From Ornithodoros turicata (taxonomy: Eukaryota > Arthropoda > Arachnida > Ixodida > Argasidae), in the NCBI RefSeq assembly GCF_037126465.1, contig NC_088203.1, positions 79,890,168-79,954,167 on the forward strand: a DNA stretch of 64,000 bases, read 5' to 3'. Positions 43,157-53,980 of this stretch are shown piece by piece (the first letter of the stretch is position 1; each line of letters starts with the position of its first letter). Below the pieces are notes generated by a model, which was not told the origin of the DNA, searched no databases, and worked only from the letters and a program-made list of their open reading frames with translations. The position numbers and the translations under genes are program-made.

Positions 43157-44645
43157 TTAGACCAAGGGCCGAGAATGGTTGCCAATGTGAATGGTGCGGC
43201 CGTGATCGACTGCAGGCGACACTGTAGGACCTGCTCCTTGGGAGGTGTACAGATGGCAATCGAGGAGCACCTGCTTGGTATCCGCCAAAACAGTACAGCG
43301 AGAGCAGTGCATCGAGTCAGAGCGGCCGATCAGATGCTTGAAATGGGGGGTGAATGCAACCCCAAGATGAAGCCTGTGTATCAGTGACGCAAAATGGCGA
43401 GGCACACGAGAAGGCATAGTGAAGCCAAAGCCAGGGTCCACTTCACGCATCAGAACTCTTGATGGAACGTCCCGAGACCATTGCGCATGTGCGAGAGGCC
43501 TCACCACATCATTTAGGAAGGTTCGCCTGTCGCCTTTGGGGAGGGTAATCCGCACGCTTGTCGGGAATGATACGCAGCTGCTGCAGCCTCGTCAGCCTCT
43601 TCATTGCCGCGGATGCCGCAGTGTGCAGGAACCCACTGGAAGTAGATAGAGTGCCGCTGATCTCAAGACGACTTAATTCCTCCAGTGTGTCCACCACCAC
43701 AGGCGCAAGTGATCCACGAATACCCATGTTCGCTATACACTGGAGAGCTGCCTTGGAGTCGCAGTATATCAACCAAATGCTGATAGCGGCGGATGCAATG
43801 TGCTTGAGGAAGAACAAAATGGCATGCCACTCTGCAGACGTGGATGAGGTGCGGTGCGAGAGACGGTATGCGTGGCACGACGACATAGTCAGGATTGTAA
43901 AGGCAGCAGTGGAGCAGTGTAAGTTGGTCGACCCATCTGTGAATACTGCAGTGTGCGAAGGGTAACGGCACTGAATCATGCCTAGCGCAAGTTGTTTCAA
44001 CACGGGTGCTGCAACGTGATCCCTCTTGCTCTTGAGCCCAGGAATGGTAATGGAGTTCGAATGTATTGAAAAGACTCACGGAGGGGACCTGGAGACGGCT
44101 GATCTTCCAACAAAAGCCGGTAGCAAGGGCCTTACAGCAGCGATGCAGTGAGAAATGTTGCTCTGCCTCCGCGTTTTGAGCTTCGAAACCAAAGGGTGAC
44201 GACGGTGTTCCGCGACGAGACGTAGATAATGGCGCACAGTTTCTCTGAGACGTAAGACCTCTACTGGTAGCTCGTGGGCCTGTGCCACCACCATGCGCGT
44301 TTCAGCGGTGCGGGGTACACCGAGGCAGATCCTCAAGCTTCTGGCCAACATACACCGAAGCCTCTGTTCAGATGTTCTTGAGATGCCGTGTAAGACCGGG
44401 AGGCTGTAGAGAATGGTTCCCCGAACCAATGCCCCATGAATCGATAGGAGCGCTTCCTGATCAATTCCCCATGCAGCGCCAGTGAAGTGAGAAATGACAT
44501 TGGTCCAGCGTTGAATTTTCGCTTCCAGGTACCTGATATGGGCGCTCCACGAGAGATTGGCGTCCAAGCGAATGAGCACATGCCGAATGAGTAGGTGGGT
44601 TTTTGGAGGGAGCTTAGTTATCTGATGGGGAGGGCTCTTTTCCAT
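43157..44645 (-). pseudogene. LINE ORF2 remnant: RT thumb, RNase H, CCHC
   Basis: Real homology starts near 44600 with VLIRLDANLSWSAHIRYLEA, equivalent to FLGVILDRNLSWRRHI in copy 2. The next section (LVRGTILYSLPVLHGISRTS, then SLRICLGVPRTAETRMV) matches copy 2 closely. A stop at 44076 separates it from RNase H in the same frame: FTDGS, TSSTSAEWHAIL (Tyr of AELYA changed to His) and IYCDSKAALQ. A frameshift near 43540 leads to the final frame with GDRRTFLNDVVRPL and CSRCTVLADTKQVLLDC. Several lesions mean it cannot function. Confidence 0.85.
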
Positions 44646-44842
44646 CTCGGGTTACTTTCCGTCTTCAGCCAACACCTTTTAGATAGCATCAGGCCTGCGC
44701 CCCACGTGATACAGCGTCACACACGAAGGCCTGCTGTGGATGCTGCTATGACGTCAATGCAAGAGCGAATAAGAGAAAAGCTCGAGGAAGCTCTGAAAGC
44801 TCACACTGGCCTCCGTGAGTTGGGCAGTGCGCAGGCCTTCTA

Positions 44843-45178
44843 CTATCTAGGAGGTGTTGCTGCAGCGGCCCGATGGAGGCTCTTGCGTAGTGCGTGCGCC
44901 GCGCACAGCGTCACTGCGGGATGGTTTGACTTGTGCGCCGGGCTGTCGATGATGGCAGTGGTACGCTTTGAGGTGAGAATAGCCCCAGGGACATTCTGGT
45001 CATGGATCTGCTCTTCTTTATTTGGCCTGCGCTGCTGACCCTCTTGAATTATCTTGCGAGCTTCCCGCGAGGATACTTTATGTTTAAGGCTGTATCGGTG
45101 CACGGCCGTCTCTAGTTGTCTAACGGCACAGGCCTTGTCTAGTGCCGTATGGTTCTGACTGCAGCTCAGGCATTTCAT
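44843..45178 (-). pseudogene. LINE ORF1 remnant with one zinc knuckle
   Basis: The minus-strand frame starts MKCLSCSQNHTALDKAC, a C-x2-C-x4-H-x4-C knuckle, followed by a basic, probably helical segment (YSLKHKVSSREARKIIQEGQ). Just upstream (about 45330-45190), another frame reads PLPQSVHIGTVRCLV, similar to the segment that precedes zinc knuckles in LINE gag proteins. The first knuckle is missing. Confidence 0.62.
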
Positions 45179-45340
45179 TGTGTTACCTTCATGGCAGTCT
45201 TTGGTACTGTGCTCACGCTGTGCTCATGTGGCTTGTACGTGCTCACTAGGCACCTGACGGTACCGATGTGGACAGATTGAGGAAGGGGGCCAGAGTAAAA
45301 GCGAATCTTAATCCACTCGCCCAGGCTGCCGGTTCAGGCT

Positions 45341-45706
45341 GCCGGTTTCCCGAAGCAAAATGGGCACGAAGGAGCTGTAGAGTCATATTGGGAGGGAGAT
45401 GGTAGGACTAAGCAAAGTTATAGAGCGAATAAACTGGCGTGGCTGCTAACAGAACACTTCGTCTTCTTTTTTTGTCGAGTGTGCTTTACGCTATGAGAGT
45501 AGGTCAGCCTTTCGCGCAGCCCCTCAGCTTTCCGCTTTCCCCTCGTGCACACACGACGGTCTGAATGGTCGCATTAACTGGCTGCTCCGGAGCGCGAGTG
45601 CTTGGCACAACCACCGTTAAGGGGCTATGAACTCCACCAAGCTAGCCCGCTGACTGTCTCGACTCCAAAAGGCGATTTTAACTTGTTGGCTGTGCACCTT
45701 TTGTAT
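45341..45706. other. No gene recognised
   Basis: Mixed-composition sequence without motifs or element ends. Confidence 0.4.
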
Positions 45707-45964
45707 AGATGAATCTGATAGGTCCGCATCTTCACCACATATAGCACGCTGCTAGCCAACCACCATCCCCAATGACAGTGTTCTCCCTCCTTATGCGTTG
45801 ATAACGGGAGGTGGAGCCTATTATGTAGACACTATCTACGGCACTATGGCTACGAAATAGGCTCAGCCTCCCGTTTTCAACAAATCAGGGACGAGAACGT
45901 TGTCATTCGGGATGATGGTTGGGTAGGCGCGTGCAATGTGGCGAAGTTCATTTTTACGCGTGTA
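45707..45964. mobile_element. Palindromic TA-inserting MITE, copy E (old)
   Basis: Diverged arms still show CATAGCACGC-like, AACCA(C/T)CATC, AACGGGAGG and CAACAAATCAGGGA blocks and the right end GTTCATTTTTACGCGTGTA. The centre differs (ACACTATCTACGGCACTATG). It is the oldest-looking copy. Confidence 0.75.
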
Positions 45965-46225
45965 AACATAAGATTATGCGTACCGCTGCATTGGCGTCTC
46001 ATTGGGAGCTACAATTCTTCGAATGACGTGACAATGAGAGGCATTTGGATACCGGTACGTCTACTCGCCCGTATCCGAAAAAAAAGTGCGTTTTTGTATT
46101 AACGCTGCACACGTTATGAAAAAGAAGTTTTGAACAAGAAATTGTAAATAGAATTACGAAGCCTAGAAGAACAATATTACACCTATTACGCACGTAACTG
46201 AATACCTGCAGATAGGAGTTCTTAC

Positions 46226-46325
46226 CTCCTTTGTAGTTACGCTCGAACTCCGAGTTGCGTACGCGGGCGCGCTCTTCACGCCTCAGGTTTTTGATGGTGC
46301 ACGAAACAGGGTTGTCGTGCTCCAT
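46226..46325 (-). CDS. Possible first coding exon, unknown protein
   Basis: The minus-strand ATG at 46325 opens a 100-base stretch ending in AAAGGAG, followed by GTAAGAA, a strong splice-donor match (donor GT at 46225-46224). The 33 residues start MEHDNPVSCTIKNLRREERA and continue RVRNSEFERNYKG. They are strongly charged and unlike the random frames nearby, and the stretch is GC-rich in an AT-rich setting. I do not know the family. A next exon would lie to the left, beyond the MITE at 45707-45964, and none is obvious. The frame also runs upstream to 46679, so the ATG choice is uncertain. Confidence 0.35.
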
Positions 46326-48021
46326 CACGTGACCTCTTCCCTGTCCTTCGCGAGAGCGAAGTAAGAGAACGCAGTACGTGGTACGGCAGCAGGACAGAGA
46401 CAGTATAAAAAGGAGAAAGGGAGCCAGGGAGCGTGTTCGAGCGTACAAGTGTCGCTCAATAGCTGCCCCAGGAGCACGAAACTCGAAGCGCCTGAGAAAG
46501 AGTAAGATAGCAGCTACGCGTGAGGTCCACGTTGCTTCGTCTTTTTCAAAGTAGTGTTGCGGCCCGCCTGCGAGTACCCCCTTTGCTTCTTTCTCAGTGG
46601 GCAGACCTTTGTCACGTGCTTTCTCCAGCCTTTTCTTTCTCTCATGCGCAGAGACGTCCGGTCGTAGCGTATTGTCCACCCTCCAATCTTACTGATATCC
46701 TGTGATCTTCTTTTCATTCTTATTGTTTACGCCGGACACACCGCATTTCCCCCCTTGACTCGTGAACTTTACTGAGATCGCTCTGTCAATTTGTATGTCC
46801 GTCATTCCCTTTCGTGAAGCCCTTTGTCTTTTCCTTTTTTTCTTTTAGTCTGCTTTCCTCTATCTGAAATTTCGTAAGGATTTGCTGTTCAAGCTATTTT
46901 CTGCTGTTTATATTTGATATCCACAGTGTATACTTTCCCGGGCTGCAGGTCCGAATAATGTGTTGGCATGGCATGTCCTGACCAACTCCACGTTTTTCTT
47001 TTTCTCGTCAAATCGATCTATTTTTTCTGATATAAGAAAGACACCTCAGTATCATTTCGCCTCCTAATTATCGTAGTTACGATAGTTAACTTATCATTAA
47101 TAATCCAACTACCAAGAAGTACTCATTATGCGTGTGATATACGTAGCGGCAGGTTTGCTGTCAACACTTGCGGATATGATATATTGTGACTACACAATAT
47201 GACCAATACCTATATGATATTTTAAACATTGGTTTTCAAAGGATCGAGAGCAAGGAACGGGAAATGCCCTTTTATATTTTTTCAGCTATACAGTCTGGAC
47301 GCACAAAGAAAAAAAGAAAACAAAACGTCGGAAAATCGCTTGGTTCTTTTCCTTTGGTGTCGCAGGAGGAACCATTTTATGGTACGTGCTCAGGAAGGAG
47401 AGTGCCTTTTTTAATTAGCGTTTCATGGCCTTAGCATTTTCTGGCTCTTTCAGAGCAGATATTGGTAAACTATAGCTTCCATTAGGATTTTGAAACCAGT
47501 TGTGCAAGCGGCATCTACTGAATACTTAATGGGACCCCATACGTACACCGATTTCCCCCTCTCCTTTGCATTGCTTCATTGCACTTTATGGCCCCACCGC
47601 TATTCGCTGCGAGATCGACGTATGGGGGCGACACTGTCACCTTTCCACTGTGGATAGCATACCGGCCGATGGTCGGAATTGATGGATCTTTACAGTACTT
47701 CTTGTGTACATTCACCGGAAGATCACTTGTGCCGCGGTTGTACAATACTATTCGGTTCCCCAATGTTCCACCTACTCCACTGAATGCGGAATGAACGCCG
47801 AAAAGTAGACGACGCGAGGAAATTATCCACACTACGGTAGTTCATCGTTTTTCCGAGGCGAGCCGACACCGTTCGACTACAGCTATGTGATGACGATGAT
47901 ATCACTGTTGCTTGCAGTTTACGTAGAGAGCTGCGAACGTGTGCCTTCCTGCTTTGTATGCAAATTAGAGAGGTAATGAGGTAATGATGCTACCTTAATG
48001 CTCTGTAGCCTTTTTAATTTC
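46326..48021. other. No firm gene; TATA-like box at 46405
   Basis: GTATAAAAAGG lies at about 46406-46416 on the plus strand. It could be a TATA box, but no matching plus-strand gene is visible. The stretch 47520-47830 has an open frame on both strands, without motifs. The remainder is AT-rich. Confidence 0.3.
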
Positions 48022-48310
48022 GTGTTAGCGCCGCGAAGCAACGGTGGCTGTGAGCAGCGTACAGACGTCAACAGATGGAAAGGGGACAGCAGGAAGGAGG
48101 GGGGCGGGCTGGTGAGAATGCGTATTGGACCGACTTCATGGGGAAGTGTGCCGACATCCTTCTGGCAATAAGTCTGCCGGTAAACCCGGGGAAACCTTAG
48201 ACAGCACAGCCAGTGGTAGGAATCGAACCCACCACCTCCCAGTGTACAGCACGACCTTGTAGCTACCACCAAGGATCGGACGCTTTCTTCCGCTCGGCCA
48301 TCCCGTTGGT
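48022..48310 (-). repeat. tRNA-derived SINE, family A, copy 3
   Basis: The minus strand body shares GTTAGCGCCGCGAAGCAAC (plus orientation), ACAGCACAGCCAGTGG and GGAATCGAACCCACC with the other family-A copies. The A-box side is diverged. Confidence 0.82.
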
Positions 48311-50119
48311 TAATAATACGCTGCAGTAGTCAGTATAGAGAAGGCCACATCATTAACGCGCCAGTTTATCTCAGGGTGTCGGCTCTCGCGTACCGAAAGA
48401 TACAACACTTTACACTACATAATTATTAAAACAAAATAGTGGTATAGTATGCGTGTGGTGTGCAAAAATCGACGTCGGTCTGCGAGAACAACACTCTGGC
48501 TTGTAAGAACAAACCGTCTCCGTCCTTAATTTCGAGCGCAAACGTGGTCGCGCCTTCTGATAGGCACTGCAGCCCCTAATAGCCGACCTTATGGGAGTGT
48601 CACTCAAGGAATAAAACGCGTATGAAACTTCAGTGTGCCATATTAGGAATCCCTCCTCTTCGGGGCGATGACGATGGTTATTTTTTGCGCGAAACGCAAG
48701 TGCAGTTGAGGCTGATCTATCGTTCCCCACGTGCCCTCTAGGGAAGGCATTTATCTGGACTGTAAATAATAGCGGAAGTTCACGGGTCCGCAATCTGAAA
48801 CCATCGTTCCTCAACTGACCAACGCATGCTGGTGTATCCTGGAAACAATGCTGGCCGTATACGGTAAGAGATATAAGTTGGAAGGGTAGGCCTCCGAGGC
48901 ATCGTTCGCGTCCAATGAAAGCAGTCGGCCGTAAAGGCGTCCTTTCCCGAGTTTCTGCTTCATCGGTCCATGTCGCTTTCCCAGTGAGCACAGCTGGTTC
49001 CCCGGTTTCATCGGCGTTTAGGCTGTGGTTTGTTGGTCTTCCTTCGTGCGACATTACCGGCGTTTTAGCTGTGGCGTACGCAAGGAAGTGGCGTGTTCTG
49101 GGTGGCACGCACACTGATATCCTGCGCGCATGGAGAGTGTGTACCCGCTGTTTCCATTCGTACGCAAAGCGCAAGGCCCTATATTTGCGCGTTTGTTTCC
49201 ACTACAGCAAACGTAAAAAAAAAAATCACATCGTTAAAGGGGCACACAAGTGTAAAAAATTCTCCTCTCCCGGAATGAACGGAGGCGCGTAAATCGCGTT
49301 TTTTTTTTCCTATCGATTATAAAGCAGGAACGACGCAAAGGATATTTAAGAGTAGATTTCGGATTTTTACGGAACATGCCGAAATTCCCAAAAATATTCG
49401 GCGGGTCGTTTACAGCAGTTTTCGGCAAAAGCCGAAAACACCGAACCCTATAAGGCGATGACGTATACACTGCCCTCGCGCGTGCACGCAAACACGCCCG
49501 AGCCATCACTGCACAACGCCAGAAGACAAAGCACGTTCTTCTTCTTCTCACCTTTCTCTCTAGTGTTGATTGTCGCATGGTATTTTGGGGACTGGCTGAA
49601 GATCCCTCCTCTGTCCTATATATCTCATATGCAAGTTCACTATCTTCATCGCATTTTAAATCACTCTATGTAAGCCATGGGCATAAGTTACCCTATGAGG
49701 TCGTTTCAAGGGCTCGTCTTCGATGTAATGAGCTTTTGATTGATTGATTGACTTGAGCAATTAATTGTTTGATTATGAAAAAGAAAAAAATGCTGCCGTC
49801 AAAGAATGACACCCTCACGACGACCCCCATACGACAACAGTCACCTCCGAAACCATTATAACGTGATTCTTAGACGTGTTAAAACTGGCAGCATATGGAT
49901 ACGAAGAAGGTACTTTCAAAGTACTTTTTACGTTTTTGGGTATAACATCAGAGTATAGAAACAAACTACAGAGTAGGAACTGCCGTTCTACCAGCCTGGG
50001 TAGGAAATTCTACCCCGTTTTCTTAGATAAAACGTGTGAGACAGAAGCAAAAGAAAGGGACGCCGTTGCTTATACCTGCGGAGGAGAAGGAGCGCGTCGA
50101 TTGGCCTGAAATGGGAGAA
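48311..50119. other. No recognised gene; one unassigned 254-codon frame
   Basis: A minus-strand frame at 49174-48410 encodes 254 residues (starting MRFAYEWKQRVHTLHARR) without recognisable domains, signal peptide or membrane segment. It may be chance. Poly-A and poly-T runs lie near 49215 and 49302. 49966-50015 holds CTACCAGCCTGGGTAGGAAA, which has a close direct copy at 53024-53050 just beyond the next element. Confidence 0.35.
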
Positions 50120-51211
50120 GGGTCATTCCAGCTCAAACGTCCCAAAAGCGTGGCTCGACGATCGCTGATTTTCGTGAAAAAAATATATGTCCTTCTCACT
50201 GACGTACATACGTTCTGTGTGAAATATTTCCTTCGGGATCCGCACGGAGTCGCCGTTAGGGGGCTTCGAACTTCCGCTCCGAATCCAAAACCGTAATGCG
50301 CTTGAGCAGGCGCAGAGGGTGAACGGCTTTACACGTCTGAAAAATTCAAACGGGACGAGCTTCCGAAAAGTTCAGACTAGTTATCACCCGATTTGCAGTC
50401 GCCGCGAGTGGAGAAATAGCGAGCTGCGCTTCCGCAAAACAGGAGCAAAATCGAACGAATTTAACATTAAAGAAAAAAAAAACACGATGAGCAGAAATTG
50501 CTAAATTATATTTTTTTGTTTGTAGGGGCTTACCACTACATTCCAGCAAAAAAAAAATTTTGACGCCAGGAAATTAAACCGTTAGGCTGTAAAAAAATGC
50601 GAAAGTCGGTAGTTTTAGGGAAAATTGAAAACGCTTGGATGCCGAACAAAAAGTGGAATTGGCGGACGCGCTAAAGGAACGAAATTTCCGCACAAATGTA
50701 GCATAGTTTCCCAGTTATAAGTATAAAAAATTTCTCCAGGGTGTTTTTTGTTATACGGCCGCGATGAACTTTTAAGTTTACCCTGGTTCGCCTCTGGCGA
50801 CGCGCCACACGGGATGGGCTTCCTTGCGGCGCCCTCCTCCTTTCCGCACACAAGTCAGCGCAGAAACACTGGCCTTGATAAATTTCAAACCGTTACTCAA
50901 CTCTGATGTACGATTAAGCATTATTTGTCACTGACGGTGGTCCTGGCCAGGGAATAATAATAAAGCAAGCAAGGTTTCCCCAGCACCCATTTGCGGCCCT
51001 CATAAAAGAGGCTTTGGCGGCTAACCCGTTCCAAAGCCGCGGAGCACTATCTCTGTTAACCCTGTCATACGAAAATGAGCATGTTGCCGATTTCCGTTTC
51101 TTTTTATTTATCTATTTATTTTCTTAGTCCCAAGTCAGATAACAGCTGATTAGAAAAAAGAAAGGGAAAGAATACATAATTCACATTTCAGCGTTATTCT
51201 GCTTAGAGCAG

Positions 51212-52158
51212 GTGGATATCTCTCATTCACGCAAGAACCGTACAAGGGTCCCACCGTTCTATGAGAGGTGTCTTCGGATATTCGCTTGTCGCCTGAGCAT
51301 CTGTATACATGTGGCAGGGACATCAAGCACTTGCTCCGAGCTTGAGGAACGCGACGTACGGCATTCCTGTACGTTCGAACCTCAGAAGTGCACAACAGAC
51401 CAGGGAAGACCATTCCTCAATTTTTCGGAGCTTCAGGAAGACGAGCAGTTCATTATATATCGTCAAGATCACGACGTGACGTGAAAACTATCACCAGCAT
51501 ATGCAAGTACCATTACGCCCTGTATTTTCGCAAGTACCCTCATTCCCTGTGGCGTCAAGAAATTGTGCTGACATCATTTCTTCCTACCGGAAGAACGTAG
51601 AGGGAACCAAACACATCTCTGTCACCTTGGCCCGAAGACTGACGTCGCGGGGCATGGTGCCTTGTGATCGCTTGTGCCCAACGTGCTACAAGAAGTGCCT
51701 CTTACTTGAAAGATGAGGGGTCGACTGTGAATGTCCAAATCGAAAGTTCTTCGACTTCGGCCAGCCCTGATGATGGTGAGAGTCTTTCCGTTTTAAACGC
51801 TTCACTTGAAGTACTGGGCGAGACACCAATTAAAAAGAAGAAGTCAATGGCGCAACGTGAAACGTGTGCGAAAAAGAAAGTCTCTCGACTACAGAGCCAT
51901 GCACAGTCCATGATGGCACGGGGCCTTGTTCTGCCCATGGAGGAATCCTCAGCTGAGAGAACGGAACTGGCTGATGAGTACGAGCAACTACTGCAAGAAC
52001 TCAAGGGAAAGTACAGAAGTGGAGTCTTCCGCAGCTATAAGAAAACATCGATACTCATCCTAGCCCTTCCCTCTTGGTCACAGAAAAAAGTTATGGACTT
52101 CTTCGGCGCACCAGAACGAATGGTCCGTAAAGCTCGCGAACTTAGGAGCAGCGACGGG
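51212..52158 (+). pseudogene. Transposon-borne ORF with Cys-rich and helix-turn-helix-like parts
   Basis: Four frames in succession make one colinear product. The first piece (51212-51484) is Cys-rich. The second (51388-51600) contains SICKYHYALYFRKYP. The third (51501-51716) contains LARRLTSRGMVPCDRLCPTC followed by YKKC, a zinc-finger-like CxxC pair. The last (51664-52158) has a Ser/Lys-rich linker, RETCAKKKVSRLQSHAQSMM, a helical segment EYEQLLQELKGKYRS and LPSWSQKKVMDFFGAPERMV followed by RKARELR. That last part looks like a helix-turn-helix. I recall similar LPxSWS...FG...V.KAR proteins in invertebrates, without a named function. The product then runs into the right inverted arm, so any catalytic part is missing. 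Confidence 0.5.
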
Positions 52159-52606
52159 GAGGAGGGCGCCGCAAGGAAGCCCATCCCGTGCGTCGCGTCG
52201 CGAGAGGCGCACCAGGGTGAACTTAAAAATTCGTCGCGGTCGTGTAACAAAAAACACCTTGGAGAAATTTTTTGTACTTATAACTGGGAAACTATGCTAC
52301 ATTTGTGCGGAAATTTCGTTCCTTTAGCGCGTCCGCCAATGCCACTTTTCCTTCGGCGAAGTTTTCAATTTTTCCTAAAACTACCGACTTTCGCATTTTT
52401 TTACAGCCTAACAGTTTAATTTTCTGGCGTCAAACTTTTTTGGTGAAATGTACCGGTAGGCTCCTACAAACAAAAACTACAACTTAGCAATTTCTGCTCA
52501 TGGTATATTTTTAGAAAAATGTTGAATTCGTTCGATTTTGCGCCTGTTTCGCGCAAGCGTAGCTCGCTATTTCTTCACTCGCGGCGACTGCAAATCCGAT
52601 GATAAC

Positions 52607-52752
52607 TGCACTCTTAAAAATGCTGTTCATAAGTGTCATAAAAATGGCGTACGCCTCCCGTTTTCAACAAATCAGGGCAGATAACGATATCATTCGAGAT
52701 AATGGTTGGCTGGGAGCCTGCTATGCGGTGAAGTTCAGTTTTAAGAGTGTAG
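52607..52752. mobile_element. Palindromic TA-inserting MITE, copy F (left arm deleted)
   Basis: Inserted in the right arm of the larger element. The left end keeps only GCACTCTTAAAAATG before the centre; the right arm is complete and ends TTTTAAGAGTGTA. The uninterrupted left arm (about 50375-50390) gives the empty site, where GATAACTAGTCTGAAC (as its complement) shows the insertion fell at TA. Confidence 0.88.
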
Positions 52753-53059
52753 TTTGAACTTTTCGGAAGCGCGCCCAGTTTGAATTTTTCAGATATGTAA
52801 AGCCGTTCACCCTCTGCGCCTGCTCAAACGCATTACGGTTTTGGATTCGGAGCGGAAGTTCGAAGCCCCCTAGCGGCGATTCCGTGCGGATCCCGAAAGA
52901 AATATTTCATACAGAAGGTATATACGTCAGTGAGAAGGACATATATTTTTTTCACGAAAATCGGCGATGGTCGAGCCACGCCATTGGGACGTTTGAGCTG
53001 GAATGACCCAGAGGTACTATCGTTGTACCAGTTTGGGTAGGAAATTCTACATTTTTTTC

Positions 53060-53692
53060 TTAAAGTTTACCATTCACGGGGAAGTTGTGCAGAAAGTTAA
53101 ATACCTTGGTGTAATTATTGACGAGCATCTCCAGCAGAGGCCTCACATTCAACGTGTTTGTCAACAACATACCAAGGCTAGTTCCCTCTTCTTATTAGCA
53201 AGAGAACTGTTTCCTATTGGTGTACTACGCTGTATTTATTTCACACTTCGTCATTCACATTTGGTTTACTGTACAGAATCATGGGGCCATAGCTACCAGT
53301 CCTATATTGAACCTATTCATAGGCTACAGAAAAGATGGTTGCGGATCATGACTTTCACGAACAGTTGCAGGCCCTCCTTGACCTTTTTCCGAAATTTAAA
53401 AGTTCTTCCTTTTGATCACGTTTTGAAACAGCGTACAGCTTTACTTATGCACACTATTATTAATCGTAATTATCCGTTTTCTGTTCACTTGTTACAACCT
53501 AAGCTGAGGTCGACCAGAGAGAGAGAGAGAGATTTAGAGAACTTTAACCTTAGGAAGGTCAATAATGTTTATGGTCGTAGGTCTGTGGCATTTCAAGGAG
53601 TTAAGACGTGGAACTCTGTTATCATAGACACAAAAAGAGCGCGTAACTTTAAAACCGCTCTCACTAGGTTCTGTTTTGAATGTCTACAATAG
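53060..53692 (+). pseudogene. LINE RT C-terminal fragment (CR1/L2-like)
   Basis: About 210 codons in one open frame to the stop at 53690. Features in order: KVKYLGVIIDEHLQQRPHI (RT palm end), a SSLFLLAREL segment, LRHSHLVYC, ESWGHSYQSYIEPIHRLQKR followed by WLRI, and the C-terminal SVAFQGVKTWNS. These are the usual post-catalytic blocks of CR1/L2 RTs. The YADD box and the endonuclease are absent because of 5' truncation. The first 20 codons of the open frame belong to upstream sequence. Not functional. Confidence 0.85.
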
Positions 53693-53980
53693 CTGTGTCC
53701 TAATCAGGTTATGTATACTCTTCATAAGAGTGTATAAATGTGTTTTCCGTATTGATTTTCAATGGTTCCTTTTGATCTTCTTGTTAGTTGATTCTATGTT
53801 CTTGAGTCTTCTTTTGAGATGCTTCGCCGTAGTTGAGTTTTTCGTACTGTTGCACGTGAAATTGCTTATGTAAATCATTGTAGCAGACCCACTACGAGCA
53901 GACTCCTGCACGCGTTCGGTATTTATAACATTCTTCTCTATCGAAATAAGCAGAAAATTCAATTCAATTCAATTCAATCT
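53063..53980 (+). mobile_element. CR1/L2-like LINE, 5'-truncated
   Basis: Carries the RT C-terminal half and a 3' UTR, ending in AATTC repeats (about 53953-53977), a short-repeat tail typical of CR1/L2-type LINEs. It differs from the I-clade copies: no RNase H and no CCHC tail. Confidence 0.8.

Larger units (their letters stand above)
42893..45340 (-). mobile_element. I-clade LINE, internally deleted and decayed (copy 3)
   Basis: Minus strand order: an ORF1 piece (about 45330-44843), an unassigned 200 bp, the RT thumb region (44600-44076), RNase H (44003-43509), the CCHC tail (43555-43157) and a 3' UTR ending in GTT repeats (CAAC on the plus strand, about 42893-42905). The endonuclease and the RT palm, including YADD, are gone, so ORF1 is joined to the RT thumb by a large deletion. 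Confidence 0.82.
50120..53009. mobile_element. DNA element with about 0.7-kb inverted arms and internal ORF
   Basis: The outer ends GGGTCATTCCAGCTCAAACG (50120) and its complement (ending 53009) start two long arms, 50120 to about 50840 and about 52156-53009. They remain alignable throughout once a 145-bp MITE is removed from the right arm. The centre (about 50840-52156) carries a decayed protein-coding region on the plus strand. This architecture fits an autonomous or formerly autonomous DNA transposon. I cannot place the superfamily with certainty, and no clean target duplication is visible (AGAA against AGAG at the borders). Confidence 0.8.

Noticed and set aside
46406..46416. TATA box of a plus-strand gene
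   Set aside because: No plus-strand coding exon follows, and the better exon candidate nearby is on the minus strand.
45999..46679. 226-codon minus-strand open frame as a single-exon gene
   Set aside because: Only the 100-base part before the GTAAG donor looks coding. The 3' part reads like AT-rich intron and the 5' part like UTR.
48410..49174. 254-codon minus-strand open frame as a gene
   Set aside because: Long for chance, but without motif, signal peptide or supporting context. Left as unassigned.
49736..49752. TGAT repeat as a microsatellite of note
   Set aside because: Only four units; common by chance.
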